Of a DNA stretch of 64,000 nucleotides, positions 44,805 to 54,486 are shown in pieces. The notes beneath the pieces were generated by a model that saw only the letters and a list, made by a program, of their open reading frames with translations, ran no database searches and was not told the DNA's origin. This DNA comes from CAHJXF01 sp038225855 (lineage in GTDB: Bacteria > Pseudomonadota > Gammaproteobacteria > Burkholderiales > Burkholderiaceae_D), in the NCBI GenBank assembly GCA_038225855.1, contig JBBRQU010000001.1:248001-312000 (forward strand), in the 5' to 3' direction. Position 1 is the first letter of the stretch. Each line of letters starts with the position of its first letter. The translations under genes and the position numbers were made by a program.

Positions 44805-46211
44805 TCAAAGACTGCGCACATCGACAAAATGTCCCTCGATGCCGGCTGCCGCCGCCATCGCCGGACTGACCAGATGCGTGCGGCCGCCCTGCCCCTGGCG
44901 GCCTTCGAAGTTGCGATTCGACGTCGAGGCGCAACGCTCGCCGGGCTCGAGCCGATCGGCGTTCATCGCCAGGCACATCGAGCAACCCGCGTCGCGCCAC
45001 TCGAAGCCGGCGCCGATGAAGATCTTGTCGAGACCTTCGGCTTCGGCCTGTGCCTTGACGAGGCCCGATCCCGGAACGACGAGAGCCAGCGTGACGTTCT
45101 TTGCGATGCGTTTGTTCAGGCGCTTCAACACCGCGGCCGCGTCGCGCAGGTCTTCGATGCGGCCATTGGTGCAAGACCCGATGAAAACCTTGTCGATCAT
45201 GATCTGGTCGATGCGCACGTTCGGCTCCAGGCCCATGTACGCCAGCGCGCGCTCGATGCCGTCGCGCTTTTGCGCATCGCGCTCGCGATCGGGATCGGGT
45301 ACGCGGCCATCGATGGTCGTGACCATCTCGGGCGATGTGCCCCACGTCACTTGCGGCTTGACGGTCGACGCATCGAGCTCGACAACGCGATCGAAATGCG
45401 CATCCGGATCCGAATGCAGCGTCCCCCACTCGGCCACCGCCGCATCCCACATCGCGCCGCGCGGCGCATAGGGTCGGCCCTTGACGTATTCGACGGTGGT
45501 CGTGTCGCACGCGATCATGCCCGCGCGCGCACCCGCCTCGATCGACATGTTGCAGACGGTCATGCGCCCTTCCATCGACAGCGCGCGAATCGCGCCTCCG
45601 GCGAATTCGATCGCGTGACCCGCGCCGCCGGCCGTGCCGATCCTGCCGATCACCGCGAGCACCAGATCCTTGGCCGTGCAGCCGCGCGGCAGGACGCCAT
45701 CGACGCGGACCAGCATGTTCTTCACCTTCTTCGTGACCAGCGTCTGCGTCGCGAGCACGTGCTCGACCTCGGACGTGCCGATGCCGAAGGCGAGCGCCGC
45801 GAAGGCGCCATGCGTGCTGGTGTGCGAGTCGCCGCAGACCACCGTCATGCCCGGCAAGGTCGCGCCCTGCTCGGGTCCGATGATGTGCACGATGCCCTGG
45901 CGACGATCGCGCATGTCGAAGTAGGTCATGCCGTAGGTACGCGCATTCGCGTCGAGTGTTTCGACCTGCAAGCGCGAGATCGGATCGGCGATGCCTTCGG
46001 AGCGATGCGTAGTCGGCACGTTGTGATCGGCGACAGCGAGATTGGCGCCGATGCGCCACGGCTTGCGGCCCGCGATACGCAAGCCCTCGAACGCCTGCGG
46101 ACTCGTGACCTCATGGACCAGATGACGATCGATGTAGAGCAGCGACGTGCCGTCTTCTTCGCGATGCACGACATGCGTGTTCCAGAGCTTGTCGTAGAGG
46201 GTGTCGGCCAT
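44805..46211 (-). CDS. leuC: 3-isopropylmalate dehydratase large subunit
   Basis: A 468-residue aconitase-family subunit. The [4Fe-4S] ligands are the Cys of FIGSCTNGRIEDL and the two Cys of GCSMCLAMN. HGAFAALAFGIGTSEVEHVLA is also typical. It is the first gene in the window's leu operon (leuC, lipoprotein, leuD, leuB, asd). leuA is not adjacent. It is divergent from the chalcone-isomerase-like gene across 155 bases, which should hold the promoter. Confidence 0.97.
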   Translation of the reverse strand: MADTLYDKLWNTHVVHREEDGTSLLYIDRHLVHEVTSPQAFEGLRIAGRKPWRIGANLAVADHNVPTTHRSEGIADPISRLQVETLDANARTYGMTYFDMRDRRQGIVHIIGPEQGATLPGMTVVCGDSHTSTHGAFAALAFGIGTSEVEHVLATQTLVTKKVKNMLVRVDGVLPRGCTAKDLVLAVIGRIGTAGGAGHAIEFAGGAIRALSMEGRMTVCNMSIEAGARAGMIACDTTTVEYVKGRPYAPRGAMWDAAVAEWGTLHSDPDAHFDRVVELDASTVKPQVTWGTSPEMVTTIDGRVPDPDRERDAQKRDGIERALAYMGLEPNVRIDQIMIDKVFIGSCTNGRIEDLRDAAAVLKRLNKRIAKNVTLALVVPGSGLVKAQAEAEGLDKIFIGAGFEWRDAGCSMCLAMNADRLEPGERCASTSNRNFEGRQGQGGRTHLVSPAMAAAAGIEGHFVDVRSL

Positions 46212-46366
46212 CGCGTTGCGTCGTCGATCGAGGAGAAAATGGATCGAAAATTATGCCACATGGCGGGGCGCTGCCTTTCGGTGGCCGCGTTGCAGCGGAT
46301 TGCACGCGGCGCGAGCGCGTGGCATCGTTGCGCGTCGCACACCGTCTCAACGATTGCAGGAGTTTC

Positions 46367-46957
46367 ATGAAACGCATCCCGACAATGGCCGCCTTGCTCG
46401 CGGCATGCACGCTCGCGCTGCTTTCGCAGGCCAGCACTGCCGCCACCGAAGTCGCGGGCATCAAGCTCGACGACACGGCCACGGTCGCCAACCAGCGCCT
46501 CGTGCTCAATGGTGCGGGCGTGCGTATGCGCGCGATCTTCAAGGTCTATGTTGCCGCGCTCTACCTGCCGCAGAAGAAGGACAGCTTGAAGGACATCATC
46601 GCGCTACCCGGCGCCAAGCGCGTGGCCGTGACGATGCTGCGCGAAGTGTCGAGCGACGATCTGGGCGAAGCGATGATCACCGGCATCCGCAAGAACTCCA
46701 CGCCGGAAGAAACGCGCCGCTTCGGATTGCCGTTGATCAAGATGGGCGACATCTTCAGCAAGCTTCCCAAGCTGAAAAAAGGCGAGAGCTTCAGCGTCGA
46801 TTGGGTGCCCGGCAGCGGCACGGTCGTGATCGTCGACGGCAAGCCCATGGCGGAGCCGATCCCGGACGAAGCCTTCTACGACGCGATCCTGAAGATCTGG
46901 CTGGGCGACGATCCCGCGGACGCCAACCTCAAGCCGGCGATGTTGGGGACGAAGTAG
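46367..46957 (+). CDS. Exported chalcone isomerase-like protein
   Basis: A 196-residue protein with a signal peptide (ALLAACTLALLSQASTAA) and a chalcone-isomerase-like fold: LNGAGVRMRAIFKVYVAALYLP, then SDDLGEAMITGIRKNS and DAILKIWLGDDP. Bacterial members of this family are periplasmic and their ligand is unknown; the plant catalytic residues are not needed for the match. GCAGGAGTTTC before ATG gives the start; the upstream open reading is discarded because it lies in the leuC leader. Confidence 0.88.
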   Translation: MKRIPTMAALLAACTLALLSQASTAATEVAGIKLDDTATVANQRLVLNGAGVRMRAIFKVYVAALYLPQKKDSLKDIIALPGAKRVAVTMLREVSSDDLGEAMITGIRKNSTPEETRRFGLPLIKMGDIFSKLPKLKKGESFSVDWVPGSGTVVIVDGKPMAEPIPDEAFYDAILKIWLGDDPADANLKPAMLGTK

Positions 46958-47037
46958 GCGCGGCGGAAAAGGAAATCTTGACGTTGCCGTTTCCTCTCAG
47001 GCTGCCACCACGACCTGGGCTGCAAGTCCCTTACCCG

Positions 47038-48225
47038 TCACCCCATGCGTTCGTACAACGTCACTACGCAGGCTCCACCCAACCCCAGATTGTGCTGAAG
47101 CGCCAGACGCGCACCGTCCACCTGCCGCTTCTCTGCCTCGCCTCTCAACTGCTGCGTCAGCTCGAAACATTGTGCAAGGCCGGTGGCGCCCAGCGGATGT
47201 CCCTTCGACAGCAGCCCGCCTGAAGGATTGGTGACGACGCGGCCGCCATACGTGTTGTCGCCGTCCTCGACGAACTGTTCGGCGCCGCCCTCGGGACACA
47301 GTTCCAGCGCTTCATAGGTGATCAGCTCGTTGTGGGCGAAGCAGTCGTGCAGTTCGCACACGGTGATGTCGAGCGGGCCAACACCCGCAGCCTCATAGAC
47401 GCGTCGCGCCGCTTCGCGCGTCATGTCGCTGCCCACCAGCTTCATCATCGAGCCGTCGTCGAAGGTGCTGGCGCGATCGGTGGTCATGGCCTGTGCGGCG
47501 ATGCGCACGTCGGTGCGCAGGCCGTGGCGCTGCGCGAAGTGCTCCGATACGAGGATCGCCGCCGCCGCGCCGCAGGTCGGCGGACAGGCCATCAGGCGCG
47601 TCATCACGCCCGGCCAGATCGGCTTGTCGTTCATCACGTCTTCGGTCGTCAGCTCGGTGCGAAACAGCGCGAGCGGATTCTTCGCCGCGTGGCGGCTGGC
47701 CTTGGCGCGGATCTTCGCGAAGGTCTCGAGCCGCGTGCCGTAACGGCGCATGTGCTCCAGACCCGCTCCCCCGAAGTAGCGCAACGCAAGTGGGATCTCA
47801 GTCTCATCGATCAACGCGTTGCAGGTTTCGTCGAAGCGATCGAACGGCGTCGGCCGATCGGTGTAGATATTGCCGAGCGCGCCGGGGCGCATCTGCTCCA
47901 TACCCATCGCGAGCACGCAGTCGGCCGCGCCGTTCGCGATCGCCTGGCGCGCGAGGTAGAGAGCGGTCGAGCCGGTCGAACAATTGTTGTTGACGTTGAC
48001 GATCGGGATACCGCTCATCCCGACTTCGTACAACGCGCGCTGGCCGCAGGTTGAGTCGCCATAGACATAGCCGACATACGCCTGCTCGACGGCGTCGTAG
48101 TCGACCCCGGCGTCCGCAAGCGCCGCGCGCACCGCGGTCGCGCCCATCACGGGATAGGACTCGCTCGCCCCGGGCTTGGCGAAAGGAATCATCCCGACGC
48201 CGGTAACGAATACGTTCTGGCTCAT
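47038..48225 (-). CDS. SCP-x type thiolase / lipid-transfer protein
   Basis: A 395-residue thiolase-fold protein. Catalytic Cys in NVNNNCSTGSTALY, catalytic His region ELHDCFAHNEL, and the C-terminal GGLLSKGHPLGATG and GLGGACVVTLYE loops. This branch lacks the second usual Cys context (C-x-G) of biosynthetic thiolases and resembles SCP-x proteins that cut or transfer long or branched acyl-CoAs. It follows aroC by 58 bases on the same strand. Confidence 0.93.
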   Translation of the reverse strand: MSQNVFVTGVGMIPFAKPGASESYPVMGATAVRAALADAGVDYDAVEQAYVGYVYGDSTCGQRALYEVGMSGIPIVNVNNNCSTGSTALYLARQAIANGAADCVLAMGMEQMRPGALGNIYTDRPTPFDRFDETCNALIDETEIPLALRYFGGAGLEHMRRYGTRLETFAKIRAKASRHAAKNPLALFRTELTTEDVMNDKPIWPGVMTRLMACPPTCGAAAAILVSEHFAQRHGLRTDVRIAAQAMTTDRASTFDDGSMMKLVGSDMTREAARRVYEAAGVGPLDITVCELHDCFAHNELITYEALELCPEGGAEQFVEDGDNTYGGRVVTNPSGGLLSKGHPLGATGLAQCFELTQQLRGEAEKRQVDGARLALQHNLGLGGACVVTLYERMG

Positions 48226-48283
48226 GGCAACTCGCTCTGTTGAAAAATCTGCATGGTCGATGCCACCGACGTTCCACCGAAGA

Positions 48284-49399
48284 TCAGCCGCCGAAGTTGG
48301 CAGACCCAGGCCCCGCGATCACCGGCGTCGCGACCTTCACTTCGGCGCATTGCGCGCGAAACATCAGCGCGTGATCCATCAACACCAAGGCGAGCATTGC
48401 TTCGGCGATCGGCGTCGCGCGAATGCCGACGCAAGGGTCGTGACGACCGTGGGTCTCGACCGTGGTCGGGTTGCCGTCGAGATCGATCGAGCGGCGCGGC
48501 AGGCGGATCGACGAGGTCGGCTTGATCGCGATCGACACGGTGATCGGCTGGCCCGTCGAGATGCCGCCGAGCACGCCGCCCGCGTTGTTGGTCGCGAAGC
48601 CTTCGGGCAGCAATTCGTCGCCGTGTTGGCTGCCTCTTTGCATGATGGACGCAAAGCCCGCGCCGATCTCGACACCTTTCACCGCGTTGATCCCCATCAT
48701 CGCGTAGGCGATCTCGGCGTCGAGCTTGTCGAACAGCGGATCGCCGAGGCCGACCGGCACGTTGACCGCTTCGACGTCGATGCGCGCGCCAACCGAATCG
48801 CCGGCCTTGCGCAGCGCGTCCATCGCGGCTTCGAGTTGCGGGACGATGTGCGCGTCGGCGGCGAAGAATGCATTGCGCCCCACTTCGTCCCACGACGTGA
48901 AGGGCACCGCGATATCGCCGAGCGCACTCATGCGCCCGCGCACGATCGTGCCGTATTGCAGGTTCATCCACTTCTTCGCGATCGCTCCCGCCGCGACCAT
49001 CGGCGCGGTCAGACGCGCTGACGAACGACCGCCGCCGCGCGGATCGCGAATGCCGTACTTGTGCCAGTAGGTGTAGTCGGCGTGGCCGGGACGAAAGCTC
49101 TGCGCGATGGCCTCGTAGTCACTGCTCTTCTGGTCTTCATTGCGGATCATCAGTGCGATCGGCGTGCCGGTGGTTCGCCCTTCGAACACGCCGGAAATGA
49201 TTTCGACCGTATCGCTCTCACGCCGTTGCGTCACATGCCGCGACGTGCCGGGCTTGCGTCGATCCAGATCGGGCTGCAGGTCGTCGACCGACAATTCCAT
49301 TCCAGGCGGACAGCCATCGACCACGCATCCGATCGCTGGCCCGTGCGACTCGCCGAAGTTGGTGATGCAAAAGAGCTTGCCGAATGTAGAGCCGGACAT
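48284..49399 (-). CDS. aroC: Chorismate synthase
   Basis: A 371-residue enzyme that removes phosphate from EPSP to make chorismate, using reduced FMN. Signatures: GESHGPAIGCVVDGCP, RPGHADYTYWHKYG then RDPRGGGRSSAR, and TPIAEAMLALVLMDH near the end. I used the ATG at 49399; a second upstream ATG would add six residues. It starts 50 bases after the MFS-acyltransferase gene. Confidence 0.97.
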   Translation of the reverse strand: MSGSTFGKLFCITNFGESHGPAIGCVVDGCPPGMELSVDDLQPDLDRRKPGTSRHVTQRRESDTVEIISGVFEGRTTGTPIALMIRNEDQKSSDYEAIAQSFRPGHADYTYWHKYGIRDPRGGGRSSARLTAPMVAAGAIAKKWMNLQYGTIVRGRMSALGDIAVPFTSWDEVGRNAFFAADAHIVPQLEAAMDALRKAGDSVGARIDVEAVNVPVGLGDPLFDKLDAEIAYAMMGINAVKGVEIGAGFASIMQRGSQHGDELLPEGFATNNAGGVLGGISTGQPITVSIAIKPTSSIRLPRRSIDLDGNPTTVETHGRHDPCVGIRATPIAEAMLALVLMDHALMFRAQCAEVKVATPVIAGPGSANFGG

Positions 49400-49449
49400 G
49401 ACGTACCCAAGAAACACGACGCGCGATTATCGCAGGAGCCCGCTCGCAT

Positions 49450-51372
49450 TCACTTCATCTCGCCCCTGAGCGCAGCAACCGCGCTCTGCAATCGATCGGG
49501 CGTCAACGCGTCCGGCTTCATCGGAGAACCGATCGCGAGTTCAAGTCGGCTCGATACACCGCGCTTAATCGGCCGCGGCAAGCTCGTAAATGCCGTGCCC
49601 GATTGGCGTGACGCCCAACTGCCCCACAGCCCTCTGAGCGCCATCGGAATCACCGGCACGCGATTGCGTTCGGCGATGCGCACGGCGCCCTCCTTGAACG
49701 GGACCATCTCACCGGTATCGGTAATGCGGCCCTCGGGAAAAATGCACACCAGGTCGCCCTTGCCGAGCGCCTCGTCGATCAGACGATTGGCTTTGGCGAA
49801 CATGCGTTCATCGGCCTTGGCCGAAGCGATTCCGATCGCGCCGGCGGCCTTGAAGAACAGCGACAGCAACGGGCGCTTGAAGATGCGCGCGTCCATCACG
49901 AAGCGGATCGGCCGCGGACTCACGCCCATGATGACGACCGCATCGACGAAGCTCACATGGTTGCAGACCATCAGCGCCGCGCCCTCTTCGGGCAGGTGTT
50001 CGATGCCTGTGGTGCGTATGCGATAGAAGGTCGACACCAGCATCCACGATACAAAGCGCACCAGAAACTCGGGTACCAGCGTGTAGATGTAGATGGCAAC
50101 GAGCGCGTTGAGCAGACCGGTGACGAGAAACAGCTGCGGAATCGTCACACCGAACGAGAACAACACGATCGCCGTCAGCGACGACACGATCATGAACATC
50201 GCATTGAGAATGTTGTTCGCGGCGATGATGCGCGCGCGATGAGACGGCTTCGAGCGACTCTGGATCATCGCGTAGAGCGGCACGCTGTAGAGGCCGCCGA
50301 ACATCGCCAGCAGGAAGAGGTCGATCATCACGTGCCAGTGCGCGACGCGATGCGCGGCTTCGGTCACGAAGGCGACGGCGCCCACCAGCGACGCGCCTGC
50401 AACTCCCGCGGGGTGCAAGGCATGAGAAGCGAAGTAGAGATCGACCGCGAACACCGTCATGCCGATCGAGCCGAACGGCACGAGCCCGATCTCGACCTTG
50501 CCGCGCGACAGGCGCTCGCACAACAGCGAGCCGGCGCCGATGCCGATCGAGAAGGTCGCGAGCAGCAAGGTCACCACCTGCGGATCGCCGCCCAGTACGT
50601 CCTTCGCGAAGTTGAAGAACGATGTGAGAAAGGTCGCGCCGAAGAACCACAGCCACGAGATGCCCAGCAGGGAGAGGAACACGGCGCGCTGTTCGCGCGC
50701 GAGCTTCAAGTTGCGCCAGGTTTCGGTGAACGGATTCCAGTTGATGCGCAGGTCGGGCTGGTCCGACGGCGACGCGGGCACGAACGAGACGACGATGCGG
50801 CCGATGACCGCGACCCCAAGACAGACGGCCGCGACGACCACAGGCCCGCTCGCACCGAGGTCCGCCAACTCGCCGCCGACTATCGTGCCGACCAGGATCG
50901 CGACGAAGGTTCCCATCTCGATCATGCCGTTGCCGCCGACCAGTTCGCGTTCGTTCAGTTGCTGCGGCAGGTATGCGTACTTCACCGGACCGAACAGCGT
51001 CGAATGCAGGCCCATCAGGAACGTGCCCGCATACAGAAGCCACGCGTTGTAGAAGAGAAAGCCCGCGCCGCCGATCAGCATGATCGCGATCTCGAGCGAC
51101 TTGACGAATCGCATCACGCGCGCCTTGTCGAACTTGTCGGAGATCTGCCCCGAGGTCGCCGAGAACAGCACGAACGGTGCGATGAAGATCGCCGAGATCA
51201 CGAACGCCGCGGTCTTCGCGTCGACGCCTTCGAACATCGCGGTCTGATAGGTGACGAGCGCGGTGAACGCGACCTTGAAGATGTTGTCGTTGGCGGCGCC
51301 TGCGAACTGCGTCCAGAAGAACGGCGCGAAGCGGCGCTGCCTGAGCAACGCGAACTGGTTCGATGCACTCAT
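49450..51372 (-). CDS. MFS transporter fused to PlsC acyltransferase
   Basis: A 640-residue fusion. Residues 1-400 are an MFS transporter with about 12 helices (FFWTQFAGAANDNIFKVAF, the LplT-like start). The C-terminal part, about 435-635, is a PlsC/AGPAT acyltransferase: NHVSFVDAV with the HxxxxD motif and FPEGRITDTGEM. Such fusions flip and re-acylate lysophospholipids, as E. coli LplT and Aas do together. Adjacent aroC is a conserved neighbour in betaproteobacteria. The open frame upstream of 51372 runs through a repeat and is not coding. Confidence 0.93.
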   Translation of the reverse strand: MSASNQFALLRQRRFAPFFWTQFAGAANDNIFKVAFTALVTYQTAMFEGVDAKTAAFVISAIFIAPFVLFSATSGQISDKFDKARVMRFVKSLEIAIMLIGGAGFLFYNAWLLYAGTFLMGLHSTLFGPVKYAYLPQQLNERELVGGNGMIEMGTFVAILVGTIVGGELADLGASGPVVVAAVCLGVAVIGRIVVSFVPASPSDQPDLRINWNPFTETWRNLKLAREQRAVFLSLLGISWLWFFGATFLTSFFNFAKDVLGGDPQVVTLLLATFSIGIGAGSLLCERLSRGKVEIGLVPFGSIGMTVFAVDLYFASHALHPAGVAGASLVGAVAFVTEAAHRVAHWHVMIDLFLLAMFGGLYSVPLYAMIQSRSKPSHRARIIAANNILNAMFMIVSSLTAIVLFSFGVTIPQLFLVTGLLNALVAIYIYTLVPEFLVRFVSWMLVSTFYRIRTTGIEHLPEEGAALMVCNHVSFVDAVVIMGVSPRPIRFVMDARIFKRPLLSLFFKAAGAIGIASAKADERMFAKANRLIDEALGKGDLVCIFPEGRITDTGEMVPFKEGAVRIAERNRVPVIPMALRGLWGSWASRQSGTAFTSLPRPIKRGVSSRLELAIGSPMKPDALTPDRLQSAVAALRGEMK

Positions 51373-51394
51373 GGGCGAGGATCCATTTGTCCTG

Positions 51395-51470
51395 TCGTCG
51401 TTCCCGCGAACGCGGGAACCCGGCGACGGTTGTCTGATGACACTGGATTCCCGCGTTAGCGGGAACGACG
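51395..51470. repeat. Paired palindromic intergenic repeat, copy 2
   Basis: Hairpins TTCCCGCG-AA-CGCGGGAA (51401-51418) and TTCCCGC-GTTA-GCGGGAA (51448-51465). Located between the acyltransferase-fusion start and the FAD oxidoreductase stop, so it may terminate the latter's transcript. The outer flanks (CGTCGTTCCC / GGGAACGACG) are inverted too. Confidence 0.8.
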
Positions 51471-51475
51471 ATGTT

Positions 51476-52549
51476 TCAGATCGAAGCCGAGATGGCGTCG
51501 GCCAGCGCGACGCCCGAGAGCCACGCGTCTTCGACGCGATGGCCGCGGCACCAGTCGCCGCAGGCGCCGATGCGAAGCCGTTCGTCCCACAGCCGGTCGC
51601 ATGCGAGCGGCGTGTGCACGAGCGCATGGCGCCAGCGGTGGACGGCTGCATAAACCGGCTGCTCGGCCGTGCCGGTCGCTTCCTGAAATGCGCGCAGCAG
51701 CTTGGCCTTCACGTCCTCGGGATCGTCGTCGAAATGTTCGACGCTCCACGCCGACTGTGCGTGCGCGGTCCAGCGCTCGCCCATGCGTCGTTCGGGCTTG
51801 CTCGATTCGCGGGCAATCCACGCGAGCCGGCCGGAATTGATGAAGGCCGCCTCGCCCATGTACGCAGCGACGTGCGCACCGACATCCGATGCATCGGCTG
51901 CGGCGTCGTTCTCGACAGGCTCGGTGAACCCGAGCAGCAGCGCCCAGCACGGCTCGATGCGCGCGCCTGCCGCCTGCCGTGCGAGTTCGGGCACTACGCC
52001 GAGCAAGATCGCGGCCGCCTCGGCGGGGATCGCGATCGCCACCGCATCGAACAGTCCTTCGGTCACGGTGACACCCGCATCGATCTCACGCCGGCGCAGC
52101 GACCATCGCGGAGCATCTCCGCGCGCCCCCGCCACCTCGTCGAGCGCAACGATGCGCGCGTCCAGGCGCAGGTCGAGACCGTTCGAGAGATGCGTCGCGA
52201 TCGCCGACATGCCCGGCGCGCCGACCCAGCGCAGCGTGCTGCTACTGGAAGGCGCGCGCGCATCCCCGGTCCCGCGCGACGCGGTCAGGGTCTGTACCAA
52301 AACCGGCCACGGCTCGACGATGCCCGCGGCGCTCCATCGTTCGGCTTCCGCAACGAAGACTGGGTCGCGCGCCGTGAAGTATTGCGCGCCGTGATCGAAG
52401 CTGCCGATCTCGGTGCGCAAGGTCGCGACGCGACCGCCCGGCGCGCCCGCGCGTTCGAACACCGTGACACTAAAATTTTGCTCGGCCAGGCGGCGCGCAC
52501 AGGTAAGGCCCGCGATGCCTGCGCCGATGACGGCGATGGTGCGCTTCAT
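51476..52549 (-). CDS. NAD(P)/FAD-dependent oxidoreductase, renalase-like
   Basis: A 357-residue flavoprotein. IAVIGAGIAGLTCARRLAEQ is the FAD-binding strand, GSFDHGAQYFTARDP near residue 48 follows the pattern of renalase-like amine oxidases, and the C-terminal RIGACGDWCRGHRVEDAWLSG is the second FAD motif. Substrate unknown. It starts 4 bases after the DUF1272 stop on the same strand. Confidence 0.9.
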   Translation of the reverse strand: MKRTIAVIGAGIAGLTCARRLAEQNFSVTVFERAGAPGGRVATLRTEIGSFDHGAQYFTARDPVFVAEAERWSAAGIVEPWPVLVQTLTASRGTGDARAPSSSSTLRWVGAPGMSAIATHLSNGLDLRLDARIVALDEVAGARGDAPRWSLRRREIDAGVTVTEGLFDAVAIAIPAEAAAILLGVVPELARQAAGARIEPCWALLLGFTEPVENDAAADASDVGAHVAAYMGEAAFINSGRLAWIARESSKPERRMGERWTAHAQSAWSVEHFDDDPEDVKAKLLRAFQEATGTAEQPVYAAVHRWRHALVHTPLACDRLWDERLRIGACGDWCRGHRVEDAWLSGVALADAISASI

Positions 52550-52553
52550 GGTT

Positions 52554-52814
52554 TCATGCAACCCGGGCTGATGGAGGTTCGCATCCCGAAGGCTTGACGA
52601 CGCGCTCGGTGGATGCGGGGAATCGGGCCAGCTTGTCCTTCGATCTGGTGGGCCGGAGGACCAATTCTCCGCCGCAGTTCGGACAACGTCCCGCGAGGAC
52701 GCCGGTCGCGCATGCGACACAGAACGTGCATTCAAACGAACAGATCATCGCGCCTGGCGCATCGGGCGCGAGGTCGCGATCGCAGCACTCGCAATTCGGT
52801 CGCAGGGTGAGCAT
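52554..52814 (-). CDS. DUF1272 zinc-binding protein
   Basis: An 86-residue protein with six cysteines in CxxC-type pairs: PNCECCDRDL, FECTFCVACA and GRCPNCGGEL. This matches DUF1272, small proteins that probably bind zinc. The tail (RPTRSKDKLARFPAS) is basic. Function unknown; it is sandwiched between a CBS protein and a flavoprotein in one apparent operon. Confidence 0.9.
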   Translation of the reverse strand: MLTLRPNCECCDRDLAPDAPGAMICSFECTFCVACATGVLAGRCPNCGGELVLRPTRSKDKLARFPASTERVVKPSGCEPPSARVA

Positions 52815-52850
52815 CGCTGGCTGGCGAATCGAGGACGGTATGCAGCCGAT

Positions 52851-53297
52851 CTACTCGACAATCTCGGCAGGCCAGTCGTTGATGTAGGCCTTCAACATCT
52901 GATTCTCGAAGTTCTGCGCTTCGAGCACGGCGCGTGCGACATCGAAGAATGAGATCACGCCCAGCAGCATCGTGCCGTCCATCACCGGCAGATAACGCGC
53001 ATGACGCTCGAGCATCATGCGCCGCACTTCGTTGACGTCGGTGTTTGGCGCACAGGTCAGGGGCGCGCCGTCCATCACGCTGCCGATCGTCGCATTGCCG
53101 ATGCCGCCACCCTGCTGGTGCAAGGTCAGGATCAATTCACGAAAGGTGAGTATGCCCACCAGCGCGCCGCCCGACATGACGACCAGCGACCCGATGTCCT
53201 TCTCGGCCATCGTCGCGACCGCCTGCGAGAGCGGCATGTCAGGCGTGGCGGTGTAGAGCGTGTTGCCCTTCACCTGAAGGATTTCGCTGACGATCAT
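52851..53297 (-). CDS. CBS domain pair protein
   Basis: A 148-residue stand-alone CBS pair. The first CBS motif covers residues about 7-65 (ATMAEKDIGSLVVMSGGALVGI), the second about 75-130 (RRMMLERHARYLPVMDGTMLLGVIS). Such pairs bind adenosine nucleotides and regulate a partner, unknown here. The start ATG has GGAGACATCCC before it. Confidence 0.95.
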   Translation of the reverse strand: MIVSEILQVKGNTLYTATPDMPLSQAVATMAEKDIGSLVVMSGGALVGILTFRELILTLHQQGGGIGNATIGSVMDGAPLTCAPNTDVNEVRRMMLERHARYLPVMDGTMLLGVISFFDVARAVLEAQNFENQMLKAYINDWPAEIVE

Positions 53298-53399
53298 GGG
53301 ATGTCTCCTCGTTGTTCTCGGCCTGCCGGCCGCCGACGGCGCGCGGCCCTCAAGCCGTCAACTTACGCGTATCCACGCCGGGCATCAACCGTGTTGATG

Positions 53400-53475
53400 T
53401 TGTCGTCCCTGCGAAAGCAGGGACCCAGTGTCGTTGAGCGAACGCCACTGGGTTCCCGCGTTCGCGGGAACGACC
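53400..53475. repeat. Paired palindromic intergenic repeat, copy 3
   Basis: Hairpins GTCCCTGC-GAAA-GCAGGGAC (53405-53424) and TTCCCGCG-TT-CGCGGGAA (53453-53470), with CCCAGTG and CACTGGG also inverted between them. It lies just after the pip stop on the minus strand and before the CBS start, a terminator-like place. Confidence 0.8.
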
Positions 53476-53485
53476 GGAGCCCTCG

Positions 53486-54472
53486 TTAGTACACCTTCAC
53501 CGCGGTCTTCATGCGCTCGCACGCGCGAACCAGCGCGGCGGTGATTCCCGGTTCCCATGCCGAATGCCCCGCGTCGGCGACGATCACGTAATGCGCTTCG
53601 GGCCATGCGCGCGCGAGGGCATCGGCCGTCATGATCGGACAGACCATGTCGTAGCGGCCCTGCACGATGCTGCACGGCAGGTGCCGCAGCACGGGCACGC
53701 CCGCCATCAGCGCACCGTCGTCCAGAAAGAGCCGGTTGACGAAGTAATGCGTCTCCATGCGCGCGATGCCGATCGCGACCACGTCTTCTTCCGAATGCGC
53801 CATCAGCGAGGCATCGGGGAGCAAGGTCGAGCACGACGCTTCGAAGCTGCTCCATGCGCGCGCGAGCGGCATGTGGATAGCGGGATCGGGGTCGGCGAGA
53901 CGTTCGTGAAACCAGCCGATCACGTCATCGCCGCCGTTGCAGCACGCGGCCTCGGGCACATGCGCGAGCAGAGCGCGCCAGGCTTCGGGAAAGACGTGGC
54001 GTATGCCCGAGATGAACCAGTCGATCTCGCCAGGCGCGCCGATGAAGATGCCGCGCAACACGAAGCCGAAGCAGCGCTCGGGATGCGCGATGCCGTAGGC
54101 GAGCGCCAGCGTCGAACCCCACGAGCCGCCGAACACCAGCCAGCGTTCGATGCCGAGCGCTATCCGCAGGCGCTCGATGTCGGCGATCAACAATTGCGTG
54201 GTGTTCTGACGCGTCTCACCGAGCGGCGTCGAGCGGCCCGCGCCGCGCTGATCGAACACCACGATGCGGTAATGGCAGGGGTCGAAGAACTGCCGCGAGC
54301 GCGGACTCGCGCCGCCGCCCGGACCGCCGTGCAGAAACAGCACCGGGCATCCCTTAGGCGAGCCGCTCTCCTCCCAGTACATGGTGTGAAGCTCGTCGAG
54401 CGCAAGCATGCCCGACGCGCGCGCCTCGATCGGCGGATAGAGCTCGTGGCGAAGCTGGCTGAGGTCGCGCAT
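53486..54472 (-). CDS. pip: Proline iminopeptidase
   Basis: A 328-residue alpha/beta hydrolase that cuts N-terminal proline. Oxyanion motif LFLHGGPGGGASP, nucleophile Ser in FGGSWGSTLALAYG, catalytic Asp in GRYDMVCP and His in DAGHSAWEP. RRSGxxG-like DQRGAGRSTP is typical of the prolyl iminopeptidase branch. Start ATG is only 14 bases from the divergent sulfhydrylase start. Confidence 0.95.
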   Translation of the reverse strand: MRDLSQLRHELYPPIEARASGMLALDELHTMYWEESGSPKGCPVLFLHGGPGGGASPRSRQFFDPCHYRIVVFDQRGAGRSTPLGETRQNTTQLLIADIERLRIALGIERWLVFGGSWGSTLALAYGIAHPERCFGFVLRGIFIGAPGEIDWFISGIRHVFPEAWRALLAHVPEAACCNGGDDVIGWFHERLADPDPAIHMPLARAWSSFEASCSTLLPDASLMAHSEEDVVAIGIARMETHYFVNRLFLDDGALMAGVPVLRHLPCSIVQGRYDMVCPIMTADALARAWPEAHYVIVADAGHSAWEPGITAALVRACERMKTAVKVY

Positions 54473-54486
54473 GGAGGATAGGCGTG

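Noticed and set aside
46212..46366. Leucine leader peptide or T-box before leuC
   Set aside because: No run of Leu codons and no T-box or attenuator hairpin could be found.
44829..46370. 513-codon plus-strand frame opposite leuC
   Set aside because: Antisense shadow of leuC, no domain pattern.
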